Below, piece by piece: positions 54,877-64,000 of a DNA stretch of 64,000 bases. Both the position numbers and the translations under genes were made by a program. Numbering within the stretch: the first letter of the stretch is position 1; each line of letters opens with the position of its first letter. The DNA comes from Enterococcus aquimarinus. GTDB taxonomy: Bacteria; Bacillota; Bacilli; Lactobacillales; Enterococcaceae. The notes under the pieces were generated by a model. That model searched no databases and was not told the origin of the DNA. It worked only from the letters and a program-made list of their open reading frames with translations. The stretch covers positions 1 through 64,000 of the forward strand of contig NZ_JXKD01000002.1 of the NCBI RefSeq assembly GCF_001885765.1, in the 5' to 3' direction.

Positions 54877-55515
54877 ATGACTTTCTTTCAACTGTATGGT
54901 GACCAACTCGTCACCGCCATCTTTCAACATCTTTATATTTCATTTGTTTCGCTGGCGTTAGGAGCAATCGTTGCGGTTCCACTCGGGGTGTTACTGACAC
55001 GTACGCCTAAACTCGCGAACATCGTCCTGGGAATCACGAGTGCCTTGCAGACGATTCCTTCGTTAGCCCTATTAACATTAATGATTCCTTTTCTAGGAAT
55101 TGGTCGTTTCCCTGCGATTGTCGCCCTCTTTATTTATTCGTTATTACCGATTTTACGTAATACGTATATTGGCTTAAAAAATGTGGACGCTCATTATCTA
55201 GATGTGGCGAAAGGAATGGGAATGACGCCTGTTCAGTCCATCATTCAAGTCGAATTACCCTTAGCTTTGCCTACCATCATGGCGGGTATTCGTTTAGGAG
55301 CCGTTTATGTCATTGCTTGGGCCAGTCTTGCCTCTTACATTGGCGCTGGTGGATTAGGAGTTCTGATTTTTAGTGGACTTGATAACTATCAACCGAGTCT
55401 TATTTTTGCGGGAACCATCCCCGTGACGATTTTAGCCTTACTGGCAGACTTTTTATTAGGGAAATTAGAATACAAATTAACTCCTTCTGCATTAAGAAAG
55501 GCGGAGAATGAATGA
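54877..55515 (+). CDS. opuCB: Osmoprotectant ABC transporter permease (OpuCB-like)
   Basis: A 212-residue membrane protein with about five hydrophobic segments and the permease EAA-type loop ([29 protein letters not shown]). AAGGGGG at the end of opuCA supplies the ribosome site. It overlaps the next gene by 4 bases and resembles the fourth gene, so the two permeases probably form a heterodimer. Confidence 0.91.
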   Translation: MTFFQLYGDQLVTAIFQHLYISFVSLALGAIVAVPLGVLLTRTPKLANIVLGITSALQTIPSLALLTLMIPFLGIGRFPAIVALFIYSLLPILRNTYIGLKNVDAHYLDVAKGMGMTPVQSIIQVELPLALPTIMAGIRLGAVYVIAWASLASYIGAGGLGVLIFSGLDNYQPSLIFAGTIPVTILALLADFLLGKLEYKLTPSALRKAENE

Positions 55516-56441
55516 AACGAGTAATGAAATACAGTTTACTTCTTAGTGTAATGCTTTTCCTAGCCGCTTGTTCCCTACCCGGTTTAAAAACAAGCTCGGA
55601 TAAAAATACGATTTCGATTACAGGCGGTATTACAACTGAGAGTCAAATTTTAGGAAGTTTAGTTGCTGAAATGATTGAACATTATACCGATAAAGATACG
55701 ACCATTATTAATAATTTAGGAACCACGACGATTAACCATCAAGCCATGTTAAATGGCGATGCCCAAATCTCGGCTGCGCGCTATACGGGGACCGATATTG
55801 CCACGACTTTACAGCTAGAACCTGTGACCGATCCACAAGAAGCGTTCTCGATTGTTCAAGAAGAATTCAAAACGCGGTTCAATCAAGTCTGGTTTCCTTC
55901 TTATGGTTTTGCCAACACGTATGTCTTTTTAGTGCGACAAGATACTGCTGAAGAATTCGGCTTGAAAACGGTAAGTGATCTCGCTGCGGTAGCCGATCAA
56001 CTCGTCGTTGGCGCTGACCGTGCGTGGATGTCTCGTCAAGGAGACGGTTATGCTGGTTTTACGGAGGCTTACGGCTTTAGTTTTTCTTCCATTTTACCGA
56101 TGCAAATTAGTTTGGTCTACAACGCTGTAGCGGCTGGTCAAATGGATGTCGTCCTTGGATACTCAACAGATGGCCGGATTGCGAGTTATGATTTAGTCAT
56201 GTTAGAAGATGATCGTCAATTCTTCCCACCTTATGACGCGGCTCCTGTCGTCGACCAAGCGCTGTTAGATGAGGTGCCTGAATTAACGGACATCTTACTA
56301 AAACTAGAGGGTGTCATTGATACCCAAACGATGCAACGACTGAATTATTTATCCGATAACGATTTAATCGAACCATCACGAGTAGCCAAACAATTTTTAG
56401 AAGAACATGATTATTTCGAAGGAGGAACCGTGAATGAATGA
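55512..56441 (+). CDS. opuCC: Osmoprotectant-binding lipoprotein (OpuCC-like)
   Basis: The extracellular solute-binding part, 309 residues. Its signal peptide ends in the lipobox LAAC, with Cys20 as the lipidated residue. The mature part starts with a [11 protein letters not shown] segment and has the QAT-family pattern of ligand-binding aromatic and Asp residues. The ligand among betaine, carnitine and choline cannot be told. ATGA overlap with opuCB and 8-base overlap with opuCD. Confidence 0.91.
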   Translation: MKRVMKYSLLLSVMLFLAACSLPGLKTSSDKNTISITGGITTESQILGSLVAEMIEHYTDKDTTIINNLGTTTINHQAMLNGDAQISAARYTGTDIATTLQLEPVTDPQEAFSIVQEEFKTRFNQVWFPSYGFANTYVFLVRQDTAEEFGLKTVSDLAAVADQLVVGADRAWMSRQGDGYAGFTEAYGFSFSSILPMQISLVYNAVAAGQMDVVLGYSTDGRIASYDLVMLEDDRQFFPPYDAAPVVDQALLDEVPELTDILLKLEGVIDTQTMQRLNYLSDNDLIEPSRVAKQFLEEHDYFEGGTVNE

Positions 56442-57093
56442 TTTAAACTTATTTCAACAATTCATCCTTTATTTTAATGAAAATGGCGGTTACGTCTTTT
56501 CTCAATTCCTTCGTCACTTCCTAATTTCATTTTATGGTGTTCTCTTTGCAGCAATCGTTGCGATACCGCTAGGGATTTTTATTTCTCGTCGTGTCACACT
56601 TGCCGAATGGATTATCCGAATTGCGAATTTAATCCAAACGATTCCAGCCTTGGCCATGGTTTCGGTCTTAATGTTGGGCCTAGGTCTGGGGGTCAATGTG
56701 GTGATTGTGACTGTCTTTCTCTACTCCCTTTTACCAATTGTCAAAAATACTTATACGGGAATGCGTCAAGTAGATGCAGGAATCTTGGATGTCGGAAAAG
56801 GCATGGGGATGACTCAGTGGCAACGCTTATACCTCGTGGAACTCCCATTGTCGATTTCCGTGATTATGGCTGGTATTCGCAATGCTTTAGTTTTAGCGAT
56901 TGGTATTACCGCAATTGGTACTTTTGTGGGCGCGGGTGGTTTAGGTGATATTATCGTCCGTGGTACAAATGCAACAGATGGCGCAGCGATAATCTTAGCC
57001 GGTGCTTTACCGACCGCTGCGATGTCTATTTTCGCCGATTGGTTTTTAGGTCTGATTGAGAAAAAATTAGATCCAACAAGTAAAAAGAAATAA
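56434..57093 (+). CDS. opuCD: Osmoprotectant ABC transporter permease (OpuCD-like)
   Basis: A 219-residue permease with about five membrane segments and the EAA-type loop DVGKGMGMTQWQRLYLVELPLS. GAAGGAGG inside the end of opuCC is its ribosome site. Last gene of the operon, followed by a strong terminator. Confidence 0.91.
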   Translation: MNDLNLFQQFILYFNENGGYVFSQFLRHFLISFYGVLFAAIVAIPLGIFISRRVTLAEWIIRIANLIQTIPALAMVSVLMLGLGLGVNVVIVTVFLYSLLPIVKNTYTGMRQVDAGILDVGKGMGMTQWQRLYLVELPLSISVIMAGIRNALVLAIGITAIGTFVGAGGLGDIIVRGTNATDGAAIILAGALPTAAMSIFADWFLGLIEKKLDPTSKKK

Positions 57094-57095
57094 AC

Positions 57096-57136
57096 AAACG
57101 CAGATTCCTCCGCAAGAGAAGAATCTGCGTTTTTTC
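57096..57136 (+). terminator. Terminator of the opu operon
   Basis: AACGCAGATTC and GAATCTGCGTT form an 11-bp stem, followed by T. Confidence 0.9.
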
Positions 57137-57155
57137 GTCCTTTTTTTTCAAATAG

Positions 57156-57184
57156 TTGTCAAATCTACCCTTTTTCGCTAGGAT
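57156..57184 (+). promoter_or_regulatory. Promoter of the lone ABC ATPase gene
   Basis: TTGTCA (57156-57161) and TAGGAT (57179-57184) are 17 bases apart. Confidence 0.6.
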
Positions 57185-57205
57185 AGACAAAAAGGAGGCG
57201 ATGAC

Positions 57206-57988
57206 ATGCCGATTATTGAATTAGAAGACGTGAGTTATATCCGCGAAAAAAATCCTTTGCTTCAACAAATTAATTGGACAATTAATCCAGGAGAACATTG
57301 GGCCATTTTAGGTCTAAACGGTGCAGGAAAAACCTTACTATTACAAATTATCACAGGGAATCTATGGCCATCTAAAGGAAAAGTGACCGTTTTAGGAGAA
57401 GTCTTTGGTCAAACGTCCATACCTGAATTAAGTAAACGCATTGGATGGGTGAGCACGGCACTTCAAGTCCGTTTACGAATGAATGAAACAGCCGAAAACA
57501 TTGTCTTATCTGGAAAGTTTGCGAGTATCGGGCTTTATCAAGATTATACGCTGGAAGAATTACAGCAAGCGAAGCAGGTTTTAATGTCACTGGGCGCAGT
57601 AACCGTCATTGGCAAAACGTATCAACAACTATCCCAAGGCGAACGGCAAATTGTGCTCATTGCCAGAGCGCTAATGGCCAAGCCAGCGCTACTGATTTTA
57701 GACGAGCCTTGTACGGGACTTGATTTATTCGCTCGAGAAGAATTATTACAGCGGATTGAACAATTAGCCAGCGAACCCCATGCTCCTACAATTTTATTTG
57801 TAACCCATCATACGGAAGAGATTATGCCCTTTATCTCTCATGTCGCATTACTAAAAGAGGGACACTTTTTTAAGCAGGGTCCCCGCGAGGAGTTATTGCA
57901 ATCTGCGCTCTTACAAGCATTCTACCAACGCGCCATTGAAGTGACTCCTTATACTGAAGAGCGACACATGATTACGCCAAAAGCATAA
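57206..57988 (+). CDS. Single ABC transporter ATPase (YlmA-like)
   Basis: A 260-residue ABC protein with Walker A GLNGAGKT, signature LSQGERQ and Walker B LLILDEP. The family segment GEHWAILGLNGAGKT resembles YlmA/ModF-type ATPases. No permease or binding protein gene lies beside it, so it either serves a distant transporter or acts without one. GGAGG precedes the ATG. It has its own promoter and terminator. Confidence 0.87.
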   Translation: MPIIELEDVSYIREKNPLLQQINWTINPGEHWAILGLNGAGKTLLLQIITGNLWPSKGKVTVLGEVFGQTSIPELSKRIGWVSTALQVRLRMNETAENIVLSGKFASIGLYQDYTLEELQQAKQVLMSLGAVTVIGKTYQQLSQGERQIVLIARALMAKPALLILDEPCTGLDLFAREELLQRIEQLASEPHAPTILFVTHHTEEIMPFISHVALLKEGHFFKQGPREELLQSALLQAFYQRAIEVTPYTEERHMITPKA

Positions 57989-58022
57989 AAAAGAATCCTG
58001 ATCAAAAAAATCAGGATTCTTT
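57989..58022. terminator. Terminator of the ABC ATPase gene
   Basis: AAAGAATCCTGAT and ATCAGGATTCTTT form a 13-bp stem. The symmetrical A and T runs allow use from both sides, including proC. Confidence 0.85.
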
Positions 58023-58069
58023 GCAGTCGTTTGAATAAATGATTATCAAAAGTCCATACGTTTGCTTTT

Positions 58070-58876
58070 CTAGGACTGCATGTTACGGCTTTTTTGAGCA
58101 GCAGCTTGAACTGCTTGGATAACGGTACTACGAAAATGATTATCTTCTAAAACTTTAACCGCTTCAATCGTCGTACCTCCAGGTGAACAAACTTGATCTT
58201 TTAACTCTCCTGGATGTTTTTTTGTCGATAAAACCATTTGCGCACTCCCTAAAACGGTTTGAGCCGCAAACTCATAAGCAGCTTCGCGTGGCATCCCTTC
58301 TAAAACGGCACCATCGGCTAATGCTTCAATAAATAAATAGACATACGCTGGAGCGGAACCGCTGACGCCAATGAAAGCATCAAATAACTGTTCCGGTAGC
58401 ACACGCGCTTTTCCGACATGGTTGAATATGGCTAACACTTCTTGTAATTCATCCTCCGTGACGCGCTCATTCGTGACGACAGCCGTCATCCCTTCTAAAA
58501 CGGCTAATGGTGTATTTGGCATCGCCCGTAGCAGCTTGGCCGTCCCTAGCCCATTTTCTAACTCACTTAATGAAATACCCGCTGCTAACGAAATGAGTAG
58601 TTGATCGCTTGCCAATTGCTGTTTGATTTCAGGATACAACGACCGTAAGACTTGTGGTTTGACCGCTAAGACGATTACCTGTGCTTGTGCAAAAAGTTGC
58701 TGTGCATCTGTGATAGGAGTAATCCTAAATTGTTGGACCGTCGCTTCTAACGTTGGTGCATCGCGGCGATTGTAAACCAAAATCGCTTCTTTTGAATACA
58801 CACCTTTTGCTAGAAGACCTTGAATCATCCCTTGCGCCATATTTCCTGAACCATAAAAACCTATTTTTTTTGTCAT
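58070..58876 (-). CDS. proC: Pyrroline-5-carboxylate reductase
   Basis: Last step of proline synthesis, reducing pyrroline-5-carboxylate with NAD(P)H. The 268-residue enzyme has the Rossmann motif GFYGSGNMAQGM and the signature C-terminal stretch LKDQVCSPGGTTIEAV. AGGAG precedes the ATG at 58876; the open frame to 58897 overlaps the gene before it. It lies at the end of the acpS-alr-mazF cluster. Confidence 0.95.
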   Translation of the reverse strand: MTKKIGFYGSGNMAQGMIQGLLAKGVYSKEAILVYNRRDAPTLEATVQQFRITPITDAQQLFAQAQVIVLAVKPQVLRSLYPEIKQQLASDQLLISLAAGISLSELENGLGTAKLLRAMPNTPLAVLEGMTAVVTNERVTEDELQEVLAIFNHVGKARVLPEQLFDAFIGVSGSAPAYVYLFIEALADGAVLEGMPREAAYEFAAQTVLGSAQMVLSTKKHPGELKDQVCSPGGTTIEAVKVLEDNHFRSTVIQAVQAAAQKSRNMQS

Positions 58877-58886
58877 GTGTGCACTC

Positions 58887-59162
58887 CTATTCTTCAAAAG
58901 TATAAAATTCGCCTTTCGATAACACTAACTCGCCCCTAGTTGGGGGTTGCAATTTAAGATAGACTTCCAGCGGACACGTTACTCGCCATTCTTGCTCTCC
59001 TTGTTGAAAAACAAGATAATACTGGGAATCGTGTTGATATTTTTCCACTAATAAACAATAGCCGATGCGTTGACGCGCTAACTGCTGAAAGAATTGGCGC
59101 GAATGGCGAATGATGAACACGAAAAACACTAGTACAGTGACCATTATGATGATATAACCCAT
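58887..59162 (-). CDS. Small membrane-anchored hypothetical protein
   Basis: I do not recognise this 91-residue protein. A hydrophobic N-terminal segment (about residues 3-20) is followed by a basic stretch and a soluble beta-rich part. Its start is TAATG-coupled to the mazF stop and its stop lies 10 bases before proC, so it belongs to the operon alr-mazF-this-proC. Position alone might suggest a link to MazF, but it does not look like a MazE-type antitoxin. Confidence 0.7.
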   Translation of the reverse strand: MGYIIIMVTVLVFFVFIIRHSRQFFQQLARQRIGYCLLVEKYQHDSQYYLVFQQGEQEWRVTCPLEVYLKLQPPTRGELVLSKGEFYTFEE

Positions 59163-59518
59163 TATTGATCACCCGTTCGCAACGATAAGGCCAAACTGAC
59201 TTTTAGAGCTTGATCAACAGCGGTCATCATTTCAAGTGGTAACTGACAAATTTTTTCTTGCATCCGAGATTTATCGATTGTTCGAATTTGCTCAACTAAA
59301 AGCGTAGAATCTTGTTTTAAACCAGTCATTTCTTTTTTTAAGTGAATGTGTGTTGGCAAGCATTTTTTGACTTTCTTGGTCGTAATAGCCGCAATAATAA
59401 TCGTTTGGCTATAGCGATTCCCCAAATCATTTTGGATAATCAAAACCGGACGAATTCCTCCTTGTTCAGACCCTCTAACAGGTGACAAATCGGCGAAAAA
59501 AATAGCCCCTCGTTTCAT
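59162..59518 (-). CDS. mazF: MazF/NdoA-family endoribonuclease toxin
   Basis: MazF-type toxins cut single-stranded mRNA at short motifs. The 118-residue protein has the family segments RGAIFFADLSPVRGSEQGGIRPVLIIQN and VEQIRTIDKSR. The start overlaps the alr stop as ATGA. In Bacillus, alr is followed by an antitoxin gene (ndoAI) and then ndoA; here no antitoxin frame exists between alr and mazF. The antitoxin is either elsewhere, replaced, or absent. Confidence 0.92.
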   Translation of the reverse strand: MKRGAIFFADLSPVRGSEQGGIRPVLIIQNDLGNRYSQTIIIAAITTKKVKKCLPTHIHLKKEMTGLKQDSTLLVEQIRTIDKSRMQEKICQLPLEMMTAVDQALKVSLALSLRTGDQ

Positions 59519-60651
59519 TCGAATATCCCCGTTGTATTCAAGTAGTGTCGGGGAATTCGTTCAGCTAGCAAACAGAGAACTTCATAATTAATCGTGCCTA
59601 AATGTTCCGCAATCGCTTCGATGGTAATGACCTCTTCTTGATTCTTTCCAATTAAAGTCACTTTAGTCCCCGTTTCAAACGAATGTGGCAGACGAATCAT
59701 CAATTGATCCATGCACACACGGCCAATAATTTCACAACGTTGGCCTTCTACTAACACATAAAATCCTTGCATCCCACGAACAAACCCATCCGCATAGCCA
59801 ATTGGAACAGTCCCGATCCATTCACTTTGTTTTGTCTCATAACTTTTCCCATAACCGATTCCTGCACCTGCTGGAACTTTTTTCACTTGGACGAGTTCCG
59901 ATTCTAAAGACAATGCTGGTTTGAGAGTCGGACTCATGGGCAATAGCCCGCCTGATGGATTATGTCCATACATCGCGATGCCTAAACGGACCACATTGCC
60001 CACGTCTTCGCGCCAAAGCGTCGTGGCACTGTTACTTGTATGAATGTACCGAGGAACCCTAGGTAAAGTAGCAATAAGGGTATTAAACCGCTCATTTTGT
60101 TTTTTCCAATAGGCGGTATCCGTTTCATCCGCAGTAGAAAAGTGTGTAAAAATTCCTTCCCAGACAAAAGAGGGATGGTTTTCTAACCAGTGAACGGCTG
60201 CTAACACCGCCTGATTTTCTTGAAAACCAATTCGCCCCATCCCAGTATCAATCGCTAAATGAAGGTAGACTTGGCCGCTTAATCGTTCGTTTTGATAAAC
60301 AGACCACGCCTCTTCTAACCATTCTTGTGTCGCTACAGGAATCGCTAAATGATACTGGATAATCAAAGGAAGCCACTGAACATCGACAAGTCCTAAAATC
60401 AAAATCGTTTGCGTAAGCCCCGCTTCTCGCAAGGCAATTCCTTCATCAATGGTTGCGACACAAAGTCCTGTTGCCCCTGCAGCAATTGCGGCTTTGGCAA
60501 CAGGTACAGCTCCGTGACCATAGCCATTTGCTTTAACGGCTACAAACACGTCACGTTTTCCTTGTTGTTGAAGAACTGCATGTGCGACATTTTCTTTAAT
60601 CACTGCTAAATCAACAAAAATAGCAGTTGGACGATGATAAGATATAGCCAT
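59515..60651 (-). CDS. alr: Alanine racemase
   Basis: A PLP enzyme that makes D-alanine for peptidoglycan and teichoic acids. The 378-residue protein has the PLP lysine in AVKANGYGHGA and the second catalytic Tyr region GIGYGKSYET. GAGGAG precedes the ATG at 60651, 1 base after the acpS stop. The acpS-alr-mazF order is common in Bacillota. Confidence 0.96.
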   Translation of the reverse strand: MAISYHRPTAIFVDLAVIKENVAHAVLQQQGKRDVFVAVKANGYGHGAVPVAKAAIAAGATGLCVATIDEGIALREAGLTQTILILGLVDVQWLPLIIQYHLAIPVATQEWLEEAWSVYQNERLSGQVYLHLAIDTGMGRIGFQENQAVLAAVHWLENHPSFVWEGIFTHFSTADETDTAYWKKQNERFNTLIATLPRVPRYIHTSNSATTLWREDVGNVVRLGIAMYGHNPSGGLLPMSPTLKPALSLESELVQVKKVPAGAGIGYGKSYETKQSEWIGTVPIGYADGFVRGMQGFYVLVEGQRCEIIGRVCMDQLMIRLPHSFETGTKVTLIGKNQEEVITIEAIAEHLGTINYEVLCLLAERIPRHYLNTTGIFE

Positions 60652-60652
60652 G

Positions 60653-61018
60653 TTAGTTCTCCTCATTTCCTTCTAAAATAATTTGGGCAAATGCTAACGT
60701 GTCCGTATGCGTAATACTCACAAAGACAGGCCCTTCGCTAAAGGGTGATTTCGTTACAATCGGTGCCCCCTTTTCATTCACGAGCACTTCAATATCTTGA
60801 AACGTGACTTTGCCAATACCCGTACCCCAAGCTTTCGAAAAGGCTTCTTTACACGCATAGCGTCCGCCAAGAAATTCAATTTGTCTTTTTAGCGGCAAGC
60901 CATCAAACAACTCTTTTTCACGTACCGTTAAAATACGTGTAATCATTTTTGGTTTTTCTTCTATTATTTTTTTCATGCGGGGGAGTTCCACCGCATCAAT
61001 CCCTATTCCTCGAATCAT
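60653..61018 (-). CDS. acpS: Holo-[acyl-carrier-protein] synthase
   Basis: It attaches 4'-phosphopantetheine from CoA to the acyl carrier protein. The 121-residue enzyme has GIGIDAVELPRM and the catalytic segment GRYACKEAFSKAWGTG. GAGAAG precedes the ATG. A TAGAAT -10 lies near 61048, so this may begin the acpS-alr-mazF-proC transcript. Confidence 0.95.
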   Translation of the reverse strand: MIRGIGIDAVELPRMKKIIEEKPKMITRILTVREKELFDGLPLKRQIEFLGGRYACKEAFSKAWGTGIGKVTFQDIEVLVNEKGAPIVTKSPFSEGPVFVSITHTDTLAFAQIILEGNEEN

Positions 61019-61254
61019 CTGCTTCTTCTCTTTTCATTTGAATTACTTTCATTCTACCAAAAAAACCAAGAAAAACCATCTACAAAGCAAAAGAGTCCCA
61101 AAAAGAGTCGCTAAAACTCAGATAAAAACGGTACTACCATCCTTTTAATCGGAAGTATCGCCTACAGAATCTTATGAGATGACTTTTCCTTCGCTTGGAT
61201 ATCGACATGATTGTCGCAGAGCCCTTTGAAAAGTCAACCAACTCAATTAAAAAA
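61019..61254. other. Intergenic region between cshA and acpS
   Basis: No supported ORF. It holds the presumed acpS promoter on its left side. Confidence 0.5.
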
Positions 61255-61295
61255 GAGCCAAAAAAAGATCAAGCAGCAAAATTAGCTACTTGATC
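61255..61295 (-). terminator. Terminator of cshA
   Basis: GATCAAG and CTTGATC with an inner AGC/GCT pair form the stem, followed by seven T on the minus strand. Confidence 0.75.
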
Positions 61296-61362
61296 CAAAG
61301 ACTCTATTTTAAAGAGTATCGAAACTTTTTAGAGGTTAATTGTTAAAAAATAATCAATTGGT

Positions 61363-62973
61363 TTAGTCTTGGTTGTTACGAATCACAAAACTACGGCTCT
61401 TGTCGTTATTGCTGCGACGTTTTGGCTTACTTGCCTCTTCGTTACTGCGCGTACGACGGTCATCGCGTCCACGGTTACTACTTGCTTCACCTGAACCACT
61501 TGAACGACGATCATCACGACTACGGTTGCCGCCTTCACGGTTCCCACCACGACGGTCATCACGACCGCGGTTGCTTCCGCCACGAGGACCACCGCTACCA
61601 CGACGGTTCCCACCGCCACGATTGCCACCAAAACCTTTTTTACCGCCGCCTGCTGGCAATGGTCTTTCAGGAGTGATGTTTACCGGTGCCATATCTGATG
61701 GATCTTTCGCAAGTGTTTTAAGTAATAATGCTACTAAATCTTGCGGATTGTGTGATTCTAATAATTGATCAGCACCTTCTAAGTAACGGTCTAGACCATT
61801 TTCAGCTAATTTGCTTTCTACTTGTTCTAAAGCTGCACTTAATTGTCCTTTGAAAGCTTCCATTTCACTTGGTGGACGAAGTGGTGTCATGCGTTTTTTC
61901 GTCAAGTTTTCAATAACATGTAAGTAACTCATTTCATTTGGTGTTACAAATGTCACAGAAACGCCTTCTTTACCAGCACGGCCGGTACGACCAATACGGT
62001 GAACATAGCTTTCTGGGTCTTGAGGAATATCGTAGTTGTAAACGTGAGTAACGCCTGAAATATCTAATCCACGAGCAGCCACGTCTGTCGCAACTAAGAT
62101 GTCTAATTGACCTGTTTTAAATGCGCGTAAAACACTCATCCGTTTTTGTTGCGTTAAATCGCCATGGATTCCTTCTGCGCGATAACCACGAGCTTCTAAT
62201 CCACGAGATAATTCATCAACACGACGTTTTGTACGACCAAAGACGATTGTTAACTCTGGTGTTTGAACATCTAATAAACGCGTCATCATATCGAATTTTT
62301 CGAAGTCTTTTGCACGTAAGTAGAATTGATCGATTAAATCAGCGGTCATTTCTTTCGTTTTGATTGCTACGTGTTCTGGGTTTTTCATGAAACGGACACC
62401 AATGCTCTTGATTGCTGGAGGCATTGTTGCAGAGAATAATAAGGTTTGGCGTTTTTCAGGGACTTGGGCAATGATTGTTTCAATATCTTCTAAGAAGCCC
62501 ATGTTTAACATTTCATCCGCTTCGTCAAGGACTAGCGTTTCAACTGTTGCTAATTTTAAAGTGTTACGTTTGATATGGTCTAACATACGACCTGGTGTTC
62601 CAACAACAATGTGTGGATTGTCTTTTAATTGACGGATTTGACGGCTGATGTCTGCTCCGCCATAAACCGCTGATACACGAATGTTTTTGTCTTTACCTAA
62701 ACGGTGTAATTCTTCTTGGGTTTGGATTGCTAATTCGCGTGTTGGTGCAATGACTAATCCTTGGATTTGTCTTCTTTTTGCATCAATTTTTTCTAACATT
62801 GGTAGTCCAAAGGCTGCTGTTTTACCAGTACCTGTTTGAGCTTGACCAATCACGTCTTTGCCTTCTAAAGCCAATGGAATAGTTTCCGATTGGATAGGTG
62901 TTGCTTCTTCAAATCCTGCACGTTCAACGGCTGCTAATAAATCTGGTGATAAGTTTAAATCTTTAAATTTCAA
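61363..62973 (-). CDS. cshA: DEAD-box RNA helicase CshA
   Basis: An RNA helicase of the degradosome and cold response. The 536 residues carry [23 protein letters not shown] and HRIGRTGR in order. A long C-terminal tail (about residues 440-536) is rich in Gly, Arg, Asn and Asp with RGG and RDDRR repeats, typical of RNA-binding extensions. It starts at TTG (62973), 6 bases after AGGAGGA; no ATG is nearby. The predicted transcript has a leader of about 350 bases. Confidence 0.95.
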   Translation of the reverse strand: MKFKDLNLSPDLLAAVERAGFEEATPIQSETIPLALEGKDVIGQAQTGTGKTAAFGLPMLEKIDAKRRQIQGLVIAPTRELAIQTQEELHRLGKDKNIRVSAVYGGADISRQIRQLKDNPHIVVGTPGRMLDHIKRNTLKLATVETLVLDEADEMLNMGFLEDIETIIAQVPEKRQTLLFSATMPPAIKSIGVRFMKNPEHVAIKTKEMTADLIDQFYLRAKDFEKFDMMTRLLDVQTPELTIVFGRTKRRVDELSRGLEARGYRAEGIHGDLTQQKRMSVLRAFKTGQLDILVATDVAARGLDISGVTHVYNYDIPQDPESYVHRIGRTGRAGKEGVSVTFVTPNEMSYLHVIENLTKKRMTPLRPPSEMEAFKGQLSAALEQVESKLAENGLDRYLEGADQLLESHNPQDLVALLLKTLAKDPSDMAPVNITPERPLPAGGGKKGFGGNRGGGNRRGSGGPRGGSNRGRDDRRGGNREGGNRSRDDRRSSGSGEASSNRGRDDRRTRSNEEASKPKRRSNNDKSRSFVIRNNQD

Positions 62974-63325
62974 ATAAATCCTCCTAGTGATGATTGAATA
63001 TCAAGTCTTCCTTCATATTCATCGCTTTTTTTTTAGGGATAATCCCCCGTCAGAACGTCGTTGTTCTGACAAATTTGAAGCGTTGAGATTTTATAATGAA
63101 AGAAAGTGGTCGTCCCTGAACCAAACTTTATTTCATTTTCACACCGAAAAACCGCTTCTCGAAGGCCATTAGAAAAGACTAGGACAAATGTGATCTTGCT
63201 TTTTGTCTTAGCCTCATTTCAAATATCAAATCATTCTGACTTAAAAAAGCCATTATATGTTTATTTTTATCTTCATTGATTAATCATTCAAAGAATCATT
63301 AACCATTCACTTCATCTTTCGGTAC
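62974..63325 (-). promoter_or_regulatory. Long 5' leader of cshA
   Basis: If transcription starts near 63325, about 350 bases precede the start codon. They hold a perfect hairpin (GTCAGAAC / GTTCTGAC, 63049-63070) next to GGGATTATCCC. I see no supported ORF. Confidence 0.5.
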
Positions 63326-63331
63326 CTGAAT

Positions 63332-63360
63332 ATTCTAACACAGATAAATCATTTCAGCAA
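63332..63360 (-). promoter_or_regulatory. cshA promoter
   Basis: On the minus strand, TTGCTG (63355-63360) and TAGAAT (63332-63337) are 17 bases apart, just past the murF stop. Confidence 0.6.
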
Positions 63361-63399
63361 GTTTCACGTTTCTTTTACAGAAAGTTTTCTCACTGTTTT

Positions 63400-64000
63400 T
63401 CATTGTAAGGCTTCTACGATTTCTGCTAACCCCATTCCGTTACTGCCTTTGAGTAATAAACTATCCGTCGGTTGGAGTGCCTCTTTAATGGCCGCAATCA
63501 GTTGTGGCTTCGCTTCTTTTTCAAAATAATGAACGGTTACAGGTCCTTCTTTGATCTTTTCATATAGGGCTTGCATATCCGACCCATAGAGAAAGACTTC
63601 ATCATACGCTTCAGTCAAAAAGGCTGCCATGTTCGCATGCATCGCTTTTGAATCAGGACCCAACTCTAACATATCAGCTAGTACAGCCAATCGTCTGCCA
63701 TTTAACGTTAATTGCGCGAAACTTTCTAATACTAAGCCCATTGCTGTGGGATTAGCATTGTAAACGTCACTGAGTAGATCCGCACCATTTTTTGCTTTTA
63801 ACCACTGTGTCCGATTTTTAGTTAGTTGAAACGTCGCTAAACCGCGCGCAATTTGAGTGGTTGTCAAACCAAAATAGTTCCCTAAAGTATAGGCAATTAA
63901 CGCGTTCATGACATTGTAACTTCCTAAAACTGGAATCGTAAACTGTTCTTCGCCTACTTTAAATTGTGTTTGTTCTTTTTCTTCAAGAATAATCGTCCCT
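63400..64000 (-). CDS. murF: UDP-N-acetylmuramoyl-tripeptide--D-alanyl-D-alanine ligase, 3' part only
   Basis: MurF adds D-Ala-D-Ala to the peptidoglycan precursor. The window holds only the C-terminal 200 or so residues; the frame runs off the right edge. Visible are GSYNVMNALIAY (the Mur ligase middle-domain segment before the C-terminal domain), VYNANPTAM with the conserved Asn, and LLLKGSNGMG near the end. It stands upstream of cshA, as in other enterococci. Confidence 0.92.
   Translation of the reverse strand, partial: GTIILEEKEQTQFKVGEEQFTIPVLGSYNVMNALIAYTLGNYFGLTTTQIARGLATFQLTKNRTQWLKAKNGADLLSDVYNANPTAMGLVLESFAQLTLNGRRLAVLADMLELGPDSKAMHANMAAFLTEAYDEVFLYGSDMQALYEKIKEGPVTVHYFEKEAKPQLIAAIKEALQPTDSLLLKGSNGMGLAEIVEALQ

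Overview
The window comes from a low-GC Gram-positive bacterium of the Enterococcaceae, most likely an Enterococcus. The signs are a mevalonate-pathway operon next to adhE, a comG operon followed by a methyltransferase gene and ackA, T-box leaders, strong AGGAGG ribosome binding sites, and the order murF-cshA-acpS-alr-mazF. I cannot name the species. It is chromosomal sequence. The only mobile DNA I suspect is a possible end of an IS3-type element at positions 1-52.

Layout. 68-3.9 kb: dipeptidase pepV, acetate kinase ackA and a SAM methyltransferase. 4.0-7.9 kb: a complete seven-gene comG operon for the competence pseudopilus, on the minus strand. 8.1-13.8 kb: a trehalose module with a PTS EIIBCA, a divergent GH65 phosphorylase with its own promoter and operator, and a TreR-type regulator. 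13.8-19.7 kb: a beta-glucoside operon (ROK kinase, GH1 6-phospho-beta-glucosidase, EIIB, EIIC, EIIA) followed by its LacI regulator, with three matching operators. 19.8-26.2 kb: an OatA-like acyltransferase, a YitT protein, and hisS-aspS behind a T-box. 26.5-32.8 kb: a mixed accessory stretch with a cupin, a thioesterase, an AAC(6')-like acetyltransferase, an esterase, a FusB-like EF-G-binding protein with an attenuator-like leader, a GNAT gene broken by a stop codon, a NorA-like MFS pump and a MepB-like protein. 32.8-34.7 kb: cysK-cysE behind a T-box. 34.9-37.6 kb: a VanZ/RDD gene broken by a stop codon, then infC-rpmI-rplT behind an L20-type leader. 37.7-40.6 kb: a DUF1801 protein, NADH oxidase and a GT2 glycosyltransferase. 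41.2-45.2 kb: mvk-mvaD-mvaK2-fni. 45.3-50.6 kb: a hypothetical protein, adhE under paired Rex-like operators, yajC and tgt. 50.8-53.3 kb: a DUF975 protein, an unassigned structured RNA gene and queA. 53.7-58.0 kb: an OpuC-type ABC transporter and a lone ABC ATPase. 58.1-64.0 kb: proC, a small membrane protein, mazF, alr, acpS, cshA and the 3' part of murF.

How the parts fit. The two sugar modules turn PTS-imported disaccharide phosphates into glycolytic sugars. ackA, adhE and nox handle acetyl-CoA and NADH at the end of fermentation. The mevalonate operon supplies isoprenoid precursors to undecaprenyl-dependent wall synthesis (alr, murF, GT2). Two genes carry single in-frame TAA codons, at 30666-30668 and 35895-35897.

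The most interesting unexplained item is a roughly 350-nt RNA gene at about 51649-52001. It has a near-consensus promoter, an intrinsic terminator and complementary ends, and I do not recognise its family. Second is the leader upstream of the FusB-like gene, which holds an 18-codon ORF and overlapping alternative helices. All calls come from reading the sequence; no database search was run.
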